Below are positions 1 to 9,029 of a stretch of 64,000 nucleotides of DNA, one piece after another (the first letter of the stretch is position 1; each line of letters starts with the position of its first letter). The DNA is from Rhizobium bangladeshense (GTDB taxonomy: Bacteria > Pseudomonadota > Alphaproteobacteria > Rhizobiales > Rhizobiaceae). Below the pieces are notes generated by a model. That model worked only from the letters and a program-made list of their open reading frames with translations. It did no database searches and was not told the DNA's origin. A program made the position numbers and the translations under genes. Location of the stretch: positions 62,001 to 126,000 of the forward strand of contig NZ_LYPL01000006.1 of NCBI RefSeq assembly GCF_001662075.1, read 5' to 3'.

Positions 1-36
1 TCTCTCCATCAGATGATCGGCGACCTGATCGGCTGA
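1..36 (+). CDS. Possible 3' end of an upstream gene
   Basis: The first 36 bases are open in frame 1 and end at TGA (34-36), giving a tail ending in QMIGDLIG. This may be the C-terminus of a plus-strand gene that begins outside the window. Only eleven codons are visible, so neither the family nor even the coding status can be settled. Confidence 0.3.
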   Translation, partial: SLHQMIGDLIG

Positions 37-135
37 AAGCAGCCACAATGGTGTGATAGAGCCATAAATCCGGGAGGAGATGTGAACTTCCGGACCTGTT
101 TTCGTGCTGGTCAGGCTGAGCCGGAGGAACATGTC

Positions 136-969
136 ATGCGTGATTTCATCGCCCGTCCCGAACATGGAATCGTCTGGATATCGGGCGCGGGTTCCGGCGT
201 CGGCCGGGCGCTCGCGCTGAAGCTCGCCGGCGAGGGATACAAGGTCGCCGTCACCGCCAGAAGCCATGAAAAATTGGTCGAACTGCAGACCGAGGCCAGC
301 GGCCTTGACGGCAGCATCGTCGTTCTCGACGGCGACGTCACCGATGCCGAGGACATGGAACATGTCATGGCCTCCATCGAATACGAGCACGGCACGCTCG
401 CCATGGCGATCCTCAACGCCGGCATCTATCTGCCTGTTCATGCCGAGGACCTGCACCGCGCCGACTTCGAAAAGAGCTTCGCCGTCAATCTTTCCGGCGT
501 CGTCAACTGTCTCTTGCCGGCGATCCGCCATATGAAGGCGAAGGGGCAGGGGCAGATCGCCATCGTCTCCTCCGTTACCGGCTATGGCGGCCTGCCGATG
601 GGCGCTGCCTATGGCGCCACCAAGGCGGCGCTGATCAACATGGCCGAAAGCCTGAAATTCGATCTCGACAAGATGGGCATCCGCATCCAGCTCGTCAGCC
701 CGGGCTTCATCGATACCCCTGCGACAGGCAAGAGCGCCTTGCCGATGACGGCGCTGGTGTCGCCCGAGGAGGCCGCCCGGCAGATCGCAGCCGGACTGAA
801 ATCGCAGGCGTTCGAGATCACTTTCCCCGGCCGCTTCACCACGATGCTGAAGCTTGCGCGTCTGCTTCCCTACGGCGCTTATTTCCCGCTGGTGAACCGC
901 TTGACCGGCTGGCGCGAACGGCCGTCATCGGCAGGTCACCATCCGGCGACACCGCATCCGGCGGAATGA
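136..969 (+). CDS. Short-chain dehydrogenase/reductase (SDR)
   Basis: A cytoplasmic NAD(P)-dependent oxidoreductase of 277 residues. The N-terminal Rossmann signature SGAGSGVGRAL is followed by an NAG motif (ILNAGIY) and the catalytic Ser and Y-x3-K (YGATKAA), so the catalytic set is complete. The ATG at 136 is chosen because GGAGGA lies seven bases upstream; a GTG at 82, also behind a GGAGGA, would add 18 residues with no family character. The gene converges on a decayed cfa gene; SDR and CFA-synthase genes are often linked in alphaproteobacteria, but the substrate here is unknown. Confidence 0.9.
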   Translation: MRDFIARPEHGIVWISGAGSGVGRALALKLAGEGYKVAVTARSHEKLVELQTEASGLDGSIVVLDGDVTDAEDMEHVMASIEYEHGTLAMAILNAGIYLPVHAEDLHRADFEKSFAVNLSGVVNCLLPAIRHMKAKGQGQIAIVSSVTGYGGLPMGAAYGATKAALINMAESLKFDLDKMGIRIQLVSPGFIDTPATGKSALPMTALVSPEEAARQIAAGLKSQAFEITFPGRFTTMLKLARLLPYGAYFPLVNRLTGWRERPSSAGHHPATPHPAE

Positions 970-1785
970 TCAGCTGCGCCAGAACACCACCTGGCGCACA
1001 TCGATATTGCGGGCCGGAAACCGGCTTCGCAATAGAACAGATAAAATTCCCAGAGCCCGCTTGTGAAACGCTCGTCGAAGCCCATCGGACGGATGCGTTC
1101 CCAGAACGACCGGAAGCGCTCGCGCCATTCGGCAAGCGTACGGGCGTAATCGAGCCCGAAGCTGAAGTCCCTGACCAGTGATAGATCGACCTTGCCGGCG
1201 AGCTCGGCCAGGTGGTCGCGCGTCGGCAGCATGCCGCCGGGAAAGACATATTTCTGAATGAGAGTCGGGATTGCTGCGATACTGGTCGAAGGCTTCAGGC
1301 CGGATGGTGATGATCTGCAGGCCGGCCTTGCCGCCCGGCTTCAGACATTGCCGGAGCTTGGAGAAATAGAACCGCCAATATTTCTCGCCGACCGCCTCGA
1401 ACATCTCGATCGAGACGATCCGGTCGTAGAGGCCGGCTTCATCACGGTAATCCTGAAAACGGAATCCGACGCGATCGCCAAGACCGGCCTTTTCGATGCG
1501 CGCTTCGGCGTAGGCGAACTGCTCCCGGCTGATCGTCAGCCCGGTGACCTTGCAGTTCAGCTCGCCGGCTGCGAATTCGGCAAAACCGCCCCAACCGCAG
1601 CCGATCTCCAGCACGTGATCCCCGGCCCTGATGCCGGTCGCCTCGGCAAGTGCGCGGTATTTGGCATTCTGCGCCGATTGCAGGTCGTTGGCGCCGGTTG
1701 AATAGAGAGCGGAGGAATAGGTCATGCTCGGGTCGAGCCATTCCCTGTAGAACTCGTTGGAATCGATTTTCAGGCTGCTCCGCAT
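970..1785 (-). pseudogene. cfa: Cyclopropane-fatty-acyl-phospholipid synthase remnant
   Basis: The reading frame starts abruptly in the middle of a CFA synthase: EFYREWLDPSMTYSSALY is the conserved region after the missing N-terminal domain of about 110 residues. The SAM-binding motif VLEIGCGWGGFAE and SIEMFEAVGEKYW are intact. After YRSNPD (near 1267) one extra base shifts the frame; the correct C-terminal sequence (MLPTRDHLAELAGKV to FYCEAGFR) continues in another frame. Near 1015 a missing base restores the original frame for the last residues, NIDVRQVVFW. With a lost N-terminus and two compensating indels that garble about 80 residues, the product should not be functional. No promoter or SD is evident. 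Confidence 0.85.
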
Positions 1786-1853
1786 CTACGGAATGGTCGG
1801 ATCAAGAAGCTTCATCCGAAGAGAAAGGGCTTTGGGTGATCGCCGCGACGTGA

Positions 1854-1879
1854 AAAAGGCCGGCGTAAACCGGCCTTTT
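1854..1879 (-). terminator. Intrinsic terminator of the small secreted protein gene
   Basis: Perfect inverted repeat AAAAGGCCGG/CCGGCCTTTT with a six-base loop, 22 bases after the stop of the minus-strand gene ending at 1902. U-runs on both sides could make it bidirectional. It also isolates the cfa remnant from upstream transcription. Confidence 0.8.
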
Positions 1880-1901
1880 CTCAAAGCGGGCGAAGGCCTG
1901 C

Positions 1902-2228
1902 TCAGTTGTCGTATTCGCGGCATGCTTCGCTGATCGAAGCGCCGCTCTGACCGCCACGGGTGTCGACGCCCGACATCTGCTGCGGCATGCCGGGGCATTC
2001 CATCGTCTGGGGCCGGCCGATGCTCTGTGTCGTGGTCGGATCGACCGGGGCCACCTGCACCGGACGGATGCCGTTGTCACTGTTGGTGTAATCCGATGAA
2101 TAATTACCCGAACTCGGATCGGTCGAGCCGCCATTCGTCGGTCCGATCGGATCGGGGTTCGACTGGGCAAAGGCCGACGATGCCATGCCGATCGCGAGCA
2201 GCGAAGCGGCGATAAGGGATTTGGTCAT
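1902..2228 (-). CDS. Small secreted protein, probable EcfG regulon
   Basis: A 108-residue protein with a signal peptide (MTKSLIAASLLAIGMASSAFA, cleavage after AFA), so periplasmic or secreted. The mature part is low-complexity (Ser, Gly, Asp, Pro) with two Cys (MECPGM and EACREYDN) that could form a disulfide. I recognise no domain. AAGGAGGA lies about nine bases before the ATG. A GGAAC-N16-AGTT promoter motif sits 44 bases upstream, which suggests general-stress control. A strong terminator follows, so it is monocistronic. Confidence 0.85.
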   Translation of the reverse strand: MTKSLIAASLLAIGMASSAFAQSNPDPIGPTNGGSTDPSSGNYSSDYTNSDNGIRPVQVAPVDPTTTQSIGRPQTMECPGMPQQMSGVDTRGGQSGASISEACREYDN

Positions 2229-2271
2229 GAGGATATCCTCCTTTGATTTTCATCTTGGATGACTCTGGTGT

Positions 2272-2296
2272 AACTGCGTCACGGAATCATTGTTCC
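2272..2296 (-). promoter_or_regulatory. Candidate EcfG/RpoE2-type promoter
   Basis: On the minus strand GGAAC is followed, after exactly 16 bases, by AGTT. The motif lies 44 bases from the start codon of the secreted protein gene. This is the general stress sigma factor pattern (GGAAC, 16-17 bases, CGTT) with one -10 change. The same variant occurs upstream of 17729 and 19755. Confidence 0.6.
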
Positions 2297-2425
2297 GATA
2301 TTTGCGAAAAACCTGCACGCTGGCCTTGCATGGTTACGCTAAACCTTAACGGGCGAAGCCGCTGGATCGCTGCCACTGCCTGTCTTAGGGCATGACGAAC
2401 CGCCAATCCGCAGCATGAGGCCACT

Positions 2426-2743
2426 ATGTTCGTTTCTCCCCGCGAGGCCGCAGATATCGGTCTGCAGATTGCGCTTTCACTTGCTTTGACGGCAGGTGGC
2501 ATGGCGATCGCCTCCGCGGCTATGGGAGGCGAAAGAGCCGGCATTTCCGCGATCGACGTCAGCCGCCCCTTGTTATGGACCGTCATTCCGACGCGCGTCG
2601 ATCCGAAGGCACAGTCCTATCTGCGGGCCGACGCGCCGGCCGACCTGGAGCTTGCCGCCCGCACCGGCGACCTCTGCCATGACCGGATCGGCCTTCGCCT
2701 CTCCTGCGACCTGATCGCGGCTTCGGATATCGCCGCTTTTTAG
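2426..2743 (+). CDS. Hypothetical protein, 105 residues
   Basis: The N-terminal third carries one hydrophobic segment (about residues 10-33, GLQIALSLALTAGGMAIASAAMG), so the product is probably membrane-anchored or exported. The rest is soluble with two Cys near the C-terminus (DLCHDRIGLRLSCD). I recognise no family. A weak GAGG precedes the ATG. Codon use matches its neighbours and the opposite-strand frames have no family features, but coding status rests on ORF shape alone. Confidence 0.6.
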   Translation: MFVSPREAADIGLQIALSLALTAGGMAIASAAMGGERAGISAIDVSRPLLWTVIPTRVDPKAQSYLRADAPADLELAARTGDLCHDRIGLRLSCDLIAASDIAAF

Positions 2744-2857
2744 GGCAGATTGCGACATCGTCGCCTCCACGATCGAAAGCTTGCAAAACATGGCGATTTG
2801 CCGTTTCATCGCGCCCAGCGATCGCCACCCGACTCTTTTCCCGAAGGATTCAGCCTT

Positions 2858-3535
2858 TTGTCCCAGCCGATGCCCCGTGGCTTCGAGAAGCCTTATGCCG
2901 CCTTCCTGTTCGATATGGACGGCACCATCCTCAATTCGATCCGTGCGGCCGAACGGGTGTGGAGCGACTGGGCAAGGCGTCAGGGGCTCGATGTCGCCGA
3001 CTTTCTGCCGAAGATGCATGGTTCGCGCGGCGTCGACACGATCGCCCGGCTGAATTTGCCGGGCGTCGATCCCGAACATGAAGCGAGGCTGGTGACAGAG
3101 GCCGAAATCGCCGATGTCAGCGACGTTGTTGCCATTTCCGGTGCGGCGGCATTCCTGAGTTCGCTGCCGCCGGATCGCTGGGCGATCGTTACCTCTTCGC
3201 CCTTGCGTCTTGCTCGCCGGCGGCTGGAGGCTGCAGGCCTGTCGCTGCCGAAATTCATGGTGACGGCGGAGGACGTCAAGGTCGGAAAACCCGATCCGCA
3301 ATGTTATATTCTCGGCGCCGAACGCCTCGGCGTCAGCACGCAGGATTGCCTGGTGTTCGAGGATGTCGCAGCCGGCATCATCGCCGGCGAGGCGGCGGGC
3401 ACGGATGTCATGGTGGTGACGGCAACCCATCACCAGAAGATGGAGACGTTGCATCCGACCCTCGCATCCTACGACGAAATTTCGGTGCGCATCTCGACCG
3501 ATCACAAGATGTTTATCGTCCCGAACGTGGCTTGA
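2858..3535 (+). CDS. HAD-superfamily phosphatase
   Basis: A soluble haloacid-dehalogenase-type hydrolase of the beta-phosphoglucomutase/sugar phosphatase type, 225 residues. Motif I is FLFDMDGTILNS (nucleophile and acid Asp), motif II is VTSSP, motif III the Lys of KVGKPDP, motif IV FEDVAAGI. The substrate cannot be read from sequence. The TTG at 2858 is preferred because AAGGA (2844-2848) lies nine bases upstream; the ATG at 2870 is possible but its SD spacing is too long. It converges on nasA. Confidence 0.88.
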   Translation: MSQPMPRGFEKPYAAFLFDMDGTILNSIRAAERVWSDWARRQGLDVADFLPKMHGSRGVDTIARLNLPGVDPEHEARLVTEAEIADVSDVVAISGAAAFLSSLPPDRWAIVTSSPLRLARRRLEAAGLSLPKFMVTAEDVKVGKPDPQCYILGAERLGVSTQDCLVFEDVAAGIIAGEAAGTDVMVVTATHHQKMETLHPTLASYDEISVRISTDHKMFIVPNVA

Positions 3536-3563
3536 TCTCGGGCCGCGTAACCGTTGCTGCCTT

Positions 3564-6221
3564 TCACTCCGCGGCCGCGGCAAGACAGCGATCGATGATC
3601 CGGCCGATTTCGCCGCGGCAGGAGCCGCAATTGGTTCCGGCGCTCGTTTCCTTGCCGATCGCTTCTACGCTGTGGCATCCGCCGCGCACGGCGGCAGCGA
3701 TCTGGTTGACCCCGACGCTGAAGCAGGAGCAGACGGTGGCGCCCGGATCCGGTCTGCCGGCCCCGGGACGGCCGGCGACGAGCGCGAAGCGTTTCCTGAG
3801 GTCGCCATGCGTGGCGGAGAGCTGCGAGATCGCCCAGTTGCGTGCCACGGCGACCGGCTCGCGGGCGAGGAACAGTGCGGCGAGCAAGGTCTCGCCGTCG
3901 AAGAAGGCGAGCCGGAGGTCACCGGTTTGGCGGTCGGCATAACCCAGCGGTTCGATTTCGTCGGGAATGGCGAAAACCGCGCGACACCAGGCCGTCCAGT
4001 CCTCAACAGCTTCTTCGAAGGCAAGCTCCAGTCGCCAGCCGCCCTCGGCTTTCGCCAGCGCCCAATAGGCCGCGTCAGGCGTGGCGGGTTTGGTCGCCGA
4101 GACGGCGAAGCCGTAATGCGCGGCGCGGAAGGGCCGGACGGCTACCGCAACATTCTTTGACGCCGGCTGACCGGAAACCGGATCCGTGATCGGCGCGACC
4201 ACGGCGTCGATCCGCGCTTTTGCCGCGAACTGGTCGTTCCAGTGCATCGGCACGAAAATGCCGCCGCGCGCCTGGCGCTCGGTCACCAGCGCCCGGACGA
4301 TCGCCTTGCCGTGCGGGCTGTCGATCTCGACGAGGCCGGCGCTCGATATACCGGCCTCAATCGCATCGCGCGGATGGATCTCGGCGAAGGGTTCGGCAAT
4401 ATGGGCGGAAAGCCTTGCGCTCTTTCCGGTTCGCGTCATCGTGTGCCACTGGTCGCGGATGCGTCCGGTATTCAGCGTGAAGGGGAAGTCGGCATTGGTG
4501 CGATCGGTTGCCAGCGGTTCGACCGCGACGAAGCGCGCCTTGCCATCGGCATGGTAGAAACCGCCATCGGCGAAGAAGCGGGTGACGCCGGGCGCGTTCC
4601 CCTCCGCCTGCGGCCATTGGAAGGGCGACAGTTCGTCATAGGCGGCGCCGGTCATGCCGGCACGGGCGCCGATGTCGAAGTCGCGGCTGCCGTTGTTTTC
4701 GAAGGCGGAAAGGGCGGCGTGTTCGGCGAAGATTTCGGCCGGCGCATTGAAATCGAATGCGGCGGCAAATCCCATGCGGCGTCCAACCTCGGCAAGCTGC
4801 CACCAGTCGGCCTTCGCATCGCTGGGAATGCCGAGAAAAGGTCGCTGCCTGGAAATGCGCCGTTCGGAATTGGTGACGGTGCCGTCCTTCTCGCCCCAGC
4901 CGAGCGAGGGCAGAAGCACCTGTGCGTGCCGGGCCGTATCCGTCTCCCTCAGTATGTCGGAGACGACGACGAAGGGACAGGCGGCAATCGCGCTTTCGAC
5001 GCTATCGGCATCCGGCATCGAGACGACGGGATTGGTGGCCATGATCCAGAGCGCCTTGATGCGCCCGTCGGCGACTGCACGGAACATGTCGACCGCCTTC
5101 AGCCCTGGCTTTGCAGCGATAACCGGCGATTCCCAAAAGCGCTGAACGCGGTCGCGGTCTTCAGGGTTTTCGATCGCCATATGGGCGGCGAGCATGTTGG
5201 CGAGACCGCCGACTTCGCGACCGCCCATGGCGTTCGGCTGGCCGGTCAGCGAGAAGGGGCCCATGCCCGGGCGGCCGATGCGGCCGGTCGCCAGATGGCA
5301 GTTGAGGATGGCATTGACCTTATCGGTGCCGGAGGAGGATTGGTTGACGCCCTGGCTGTAGCAGGTGACGACCTTCGACGTCGTCTCGAACAGTCGGAAG
5401 AATTCCCGGATCTGCATGGCCGGAAGGCCGGTCCGTTCAAGGAGATCGTTGATATCAAGTGCTGCGGCGGCCGCAAAGGCGCCGGCGAAGCCTTCCGTAT
5501 GGGAGGCGATATAATTCTGGTCGATCGCAGGGCTTGTCGCGAGATGGGCGAGCAGCCCCATGAACAGCGCGACGTCGCCGTCCGGGCGGATGGCCAGATG
5601 CAGGTCGGCGATATCGCATGTCATTGTCCGGCGCGGATCGATGACCACGATGCGCATGTTCGGCCGCGCCGCTTTTGCGGCGGCAAGCCGCTGGTAGATG
5701 ACGGGATGACACCAGGCGAGGTTGGAGCCGGTGAGCACCACGAGATCCGCAAGCTCGATATCCTCATAGGTCCCTGGTACGGTATCGGCGCCGAAGGCGC
5801 GGCGATGCCCCGCCACGGACGAGGACATGCAGAGCCTGGAATTGGTGTCGATATTGGCCGAACCGATGAAGCCTTTCATCAGCTTGTTGGCGAGGTAATA
5901 ATCTTCGGTCAGCAACTGCCCCGAGACGTAGAAGGCGACGGAATCAGGCCCGTGTTCGGCGATCGTTTCGGAAAAACGCCGGGCGACCAAATCGAGAGCC
6001 TCGTCCCAGTCGCAGCGTTCGCCTGCGATTTCGGGATAAAGAATCCGGCCGTCGAGATCGATGGTTTCGGCAAGCGCCGAACCCTTTGAGCAGAGCCGGC
6101 CGAAATTCGACGGATGCTCCGGGTCTCCCTTGACGCTGACGGCGCCGGCCTCGTCGACCGTGGCGATAACGCCGCAGCCGACGCCGCAATAGGGGCAGGT
6201 GGTCTTGACCTCAGCCGCCAT
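3564..6221 (-). CDS. nasA: Assimilatory nitrate reductase, catalytic subunit
   Basis: An 885-residue cytoplasmic molybdoenzyme reducing nitrate to nitrite. The N-terminus holds the [4Fe-4S] ligands C9, C12, C16 and C44, followed by the molybdopterin oxidoreductase domain (SRLCMSSSVAGH) and a molydopterin-dinucleotide-binding domain (LNTGRIRDQWHTMTRTG). The last 60 residues form a BFD-like [2Fe-2S] domain (CSCF then NCGSC) typical of Klebsiella/Rhizobium-type NasA rather than periplasmic Nap. It is the last gene of the transporter-nirB-nirD-nasA operon; its ATG overlaps the nirD stop in TAATG, so translation is probably coupled. Confidence 0.97.
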   Translation of the reverse strand: MAAEVKTTCPYCGVGCGVIATVDEAGAVSVKGDPEHPSNFGRLCSKGSALAETIDLDGRILYPEIAGERCDWDEALDLVARRFSETIAEHGPDSVAFYVSGQLLTEDYYLANKLMKGFIGSANIDTNSRLCMSSSVAGHRRAFGADTVPGTYEDIELADLVVLTGSNLAWCHPVIYQRLAAAKAARPNMRIVVIDPRRTMTCDIADLHLAIRPDGDVALFMGLLAHLATSPAIDQNYIASHTEGFAGAFAAAAALDINDLLERTGLPAMQIREFFRLFETTSKVVTCYSQGVNQSSSGTDKVNAILNCHLATGRIGRPGMGPFSLTGQPNAMGGREVGGLANMLAAHMAIENPEDRDRVQRFWESPVIAAKPGLKAVDMFRAVADGRIKALWIMATNPVVSMPDADSVESAIAACPFVVVSDILRETDTARHAQVLLPSLGWGEKDGTVTNSERRISRQRPFLGIPSDAKADWWQLAEVGRRMGFAAAFDFNAPAEIFAEHAALSAFENNGSRDFDIGARAGMTGAAYDELSPFQWPQAEGNAPGVTRFFADGGFYHADGKARFVAVEPLATDRTNADFPFTLNTGRIRDQWHTMTRTGKSARLSAHIAEPFAEIHPRDAIEAGISSAGLVEIDSPHGKAIVRALVTERQARGGIFVPMHWNDQFAAKARIDAVVAPITDPVSGQPASKNVAVAVRPFRAAHYGFAVSATKPATPDAAYWALAKAEGGWRLELAFEEAVEDWTAWCRAVFAIPDEIEPLGYADRQTGDLRLAFFDGETLLAALFLAREPVAVARNWAISQLSATHGDLRKRFALVAGRPGAGRPDPGATVCSCFSVGVNQIAAAVRGGCHSVEAIGKETSAGTNCGSCRGEIGRIIDRCLAAAAE

Positions 6222-6550
6222 TATTCAGCCGCCATCATCAAGCTTTCGAGTGCGATGAACAGGGCGCCGTCCTCGTTGCGAACCGGTATGGTCCGCACCT
6301 CGCCCTCGTCGGCGCCGAGCGCTTTGCCGGTTTCGAGAGAGACCACCCAATTGTGCAGAGGGCAGGTGACGGCCTTGGCATGCACGATGCCCTGGGAGAG
6401 CGGGCCGCCCTTGTGCGGGCAGTGGTCCTCGATGGCGAAGACCTCGTTTTCGGCCGTACGGAATACGGCGATCTTGCCCTGCGGCGTCTTCACGCAGCGC
6501 GCGCCGCGCAGGGGAATATCGGAGATGTCACCGATCGCGATCCAATTCAT
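6221..6550 (-). CDS. nirD: Assimilatory nitrite reductase, small subunit
   Basis: A Rieske-type ferredoxin subunit of 109 residues that partners NirB in reducing nitrite to ammonium with NADH. Rieske ligands are visible as DHCPHKGGPLS and CPLHNW. The ATG at 6550 (MNWIAIGD) has AAGGAG six bases upstream; the ATG at 6556 would sit directly on that SD, and longer versions extend into nirB. The gene begins ten bases after nirB and ends overlapping nasA. Confidence 0.96.
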   Translation of the reverse strand: MNWIAIGDISDIPLRGARCVKTPQGKIAVFRTAENEVFAIEDHCPHKGGPLSQGIVHAKAVTCPLHNWVVSLETGKALGADEGEVRTIPVRNEDGALFIALESLMMAAE

Positions 6551-6560
6551 GTCCATCTCC

Positions 6561-9011
6561 TTACTCGGCTGCCTGCGGATAGCCGATCGTCGCCATCGGC
6601 TTGAATTCATGCTTGTCCTTGCCGGAGACGCGCTCCGACCAGGGATCGACCTGGGCGAATTTTTGGCTGAAGACGAAGCGCTCGTAATAGGCCTTGCGCT
6701 TTTCGGCATCGTCCATGATCTGGCGGCGGATTTCGTCCAGGCCGACGCGCTTGGCCCATTTGTAGATGCGCTCGAGATAGCGGGCCTGCTCGCGGTACAT
6801 CTGCGTCAATGCCACGATATGCTCCAGCGCCTCGTCCTCGGTCTTCACCAGGCCCAGCACTTCGGTGCCCTTGATGTCGAGACCGGCGGCACCGGCGAAA
6901 TGGATCTCGAAACCGGAATCCACGCAGATCACGCCGATATCCTTGCAGGTCGCTTCGGCGCAATTGCGCGGGCAGCCCGACACGGCCATCTTCAGCTTGG
7001 CCGGTGTCCATGAGCCCCACATGAATTTCTCGATGCGGATGCCGAGACCGGTCGAATCCTGCGTGCCGAAGCGGCACCAGTCCGAACCAACGCAGGTCTT
7101 CACCGTGCGCAAGCCCTTGGCATAGGCCTGGCCGGAGACGAAACCGGCTTTGCCGAGATCGGCCCAGACGGCGGGGAGGTCTTCCTTCTCGATGCCGAGC
7201 AGGTCGATGCGCTGGCCGCCCGTCACCTTCACCATCGGGATCTCGAACTTGTCGACGACATCGGCGATGGCGCGCAGCTCGTTCGAGTTGGTGACGCCGC
7301 CCCACATGCGCGGCACGACGGAATAGGTGCCGTCCTTCTGGATGTTGGCGTGGACGCGCTCATTGATGAAACGCGACTGGTAGTCGTCGGCATATTCGTC
7401 CGGCCAGTCGCAGACAAGGTAATAATTGAGCGCCGGCCGACACTTGGCGCAGCCGCAGGAGGTCTTCCATTCCAATTCCTGCATGACGGCGGGAATGCTC
7501 TTCAGACCTTTCGCCTTGATCAGTCGGCGAACATCGTCGTGGCCGAGTTCTGTGCAGGTGCACATCGGCTGCACGGCGGCCGGATTGTAGCCGTCGCCAA
7601 GCGTCAGCGCCATCAGCTGTTCGACGAGGCCGGTGCAGGAGCCGCAGGAGGCGGACGCCTTGGTATGGGCGCGCACGTCGTCCAGCGACGTCAGTCCTTT
7701 GCTCGTGATCGTCGAGGTGATCTTGCCCTTGCATACGCCGTTGCAGCCACAGATTTCCGCGTCATCCGGCAAGGCTGCAACGGCCGCCATAGGGTCCAGC
7801 GGCGACCCTCCCTGATAGGCCTGACCGAAGATCAGCGTCTCGCGCATCTCCGAAATGTCGGTGGCCTTCTTCTTCAGATCGTTGAACCAGGCGCCATCGG
7901 CGGTCTCGCCGTAAAGCACGGTGCCGATGATCTTGTTGTCCTTCAGCACCAGGCGCTTGTAGACGCCGGCGCTGGCATCGCGCAGCACGATCTCCTCGCG
8001 GTCGTCGCCATCGGCGAAATCGCCGAGCGAATAGAGTTCGATGCCGGTGACCTTGAGCTTGGTCGGGGTGTCCGCATGCACGAAAGCCGGCGAACGGTCG
8101 CCGGAGAGATGCGCTGCGGCGATGCGGGCCATTTCGTAGAGCGGCGCGACGAGGCCGTAGACCATGCCGCCGACTTCGGCGCATTCGCCGAGCGCAAAGA
8201 TATCGCCGTCCGAAGTCTGCATGCCGGCATCGACGACGATGCCGCGATTGACCGCAAGACCGGCGTCCTTCGCCAGGCCGACGCTCGGACGAATGCCGAC
8301 GGCCATGACGACGAGGGTCGCCGGGATGATGCGGCCGTCGTCGAGTTCGACGCCCTCAACCTTGCCGTTGCCGATGATCGCCTTGGTATTGGCCTTGCAG
8401 ATGACCTTGATGCCGCGTTCCTCGACCGCCTTTTGCAAGAGATAGCCGGCGGCGGGATCGAGCTGGCGCTCCATCAGCGTCGGCATGACGTGCAGCACAG
8501 TGACGTCCATGCCGCGCTGGGCAAGGCCGGCCGCCGCTTCGAGGCCAAGAAGACCGCCGCCGATGACGACCGCCTTTTCGCGCGACTGGGCGGCAAGCAG
8601 CATGGCCTGCACGTCGTCGAGATCGCGATAGGTGATGACGCCGGGCAGATCCTTGCCGGGAACCGGGATGATGAAGGGCACGGAACCGGTGGCGATGACC
8701 AGCTTGTCGTAGCTTTCGGTGACGCCGTGGTCGGAGGTGACCGTCTTGGCGGCGCGATCGATATTGACGATCTTGTGGCCCTTGTAGAGCATGATGCCAT
8801 GCTTGATGTACCAGCCGTCACCGTGAATGATGATCTGCTCGTAGTCCTTCTCTCCGGAGAGAACCGGCGACAGCATGATGCGGTCGTAATTGACGCGCGG
8901 CTCGGCATTGAAGATCGTGACGTCATAGCGTCCGGGCGCCCGTTCGAAGAGGTGCTCCAGCATGCGCCCCGGCGCCATGCCATTGCCGATGATGACGAGT
9001 TTTTCGGTCAT
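6561..9011 (-). CDS. nirB: Nitrite reductase (NADH), large subunit
   Basis: An 816-residue siroheme flavoprotein reducing nitrite to ammonium in the cytoplasm. The first ~310 residues form an FAD/NAD-binding reductase (VIIGNGMAPGRM, then VVIGGGLLGLEAA). Two Cys-rich BFD-like segments follow (ICGCNGVCKGK, CGSC; and CTCTELGH with CGCAKC). The C-terminal half carries the sulfite/nitrite reductase half-domains with [4Fe-4S]-siroheme Cys in CVGSDWC and GCPRNCAE. The length is usual for the family, with no damage seen. It sits between the transporter (18-base gap) and nirD. Confidence 0.97.
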   Translation of the reverse strand: MTEKLVIIGNGMAPGRMLEHLFERAPGRYDVTIFNAEPRVNYDRIMLSPVLSGEKDYEQIIIHGDGWYIKHGIMLYKGHKIVNIDRAAKTVTSDHGVTESYDKLVIATGSVPFIIPVPGKDLPGVITYRDLDDVQAMLLAAQSREKAVVIGGGLLGLEAAAGLAQRGMDVTVLHVMPTLMERQLDPAAGYLLQKAVEERGIKVICKANTKAIIGNGKVEGVELDDGRIIPATLVVMAVGIRPSVGLAKDAGLAVNRGIVVDAGMQTSDGDIFALGECAEVGGMVYGLVAPLYEMARIAAAHLSGDRSPAFVHADTPTKLKVTGIELYSLGDFADGDDREEIVLRDASAGVYKRLVLKDNKIIGTVLYGETADGAWFNDLKKKATDISEMRETLIFGQAYQGGSPLDPMAAVAALPDDAEICGCNGVCKGKITSTITSKGLTSLDDVRAHTKASASCGSCTGLVEQLMALTLGDGYNPAAVQPMCTCTELGHDDVRRLIKAKGLKSIPAVMQELEWKTSCGCAKCRPALNYYLVCDWPDEYADDYQSRFINERVHANIQKDGTYSVVPRMWGGVTNSNELRAIADVVDKFEIPMVKVTGGQRIDLLGIEKEDLPAVWADLGKAGFVSGQAYAKGLRTVKTCVGSDWCRFGTQDSTGLGIRIEKFMWGSWTPAKLKMAVSGCPRNCAEATCKDIGVICVDSGFEIHFAGAAGLDIKGTEVLGLVKTEDEALEHIVALTQMYREQARYLERIYKWAKRVGLDEIRRQIMDDAEKRKAYYERFVFSQKFAQVDPWSERVSGKDKHEFKPMATIGYPQAAE

Positions 9012-9029
9012 ACGTTCAGGTCCCTTGGA

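Noticed and set aside
4242..6089. 615-codon frame opposite nasA
   Set aside because: Mirror of a well-supported molybdoenzyme gene; no domain of its own and no SD. Long antisense frames are common in such GC-rich sequence.
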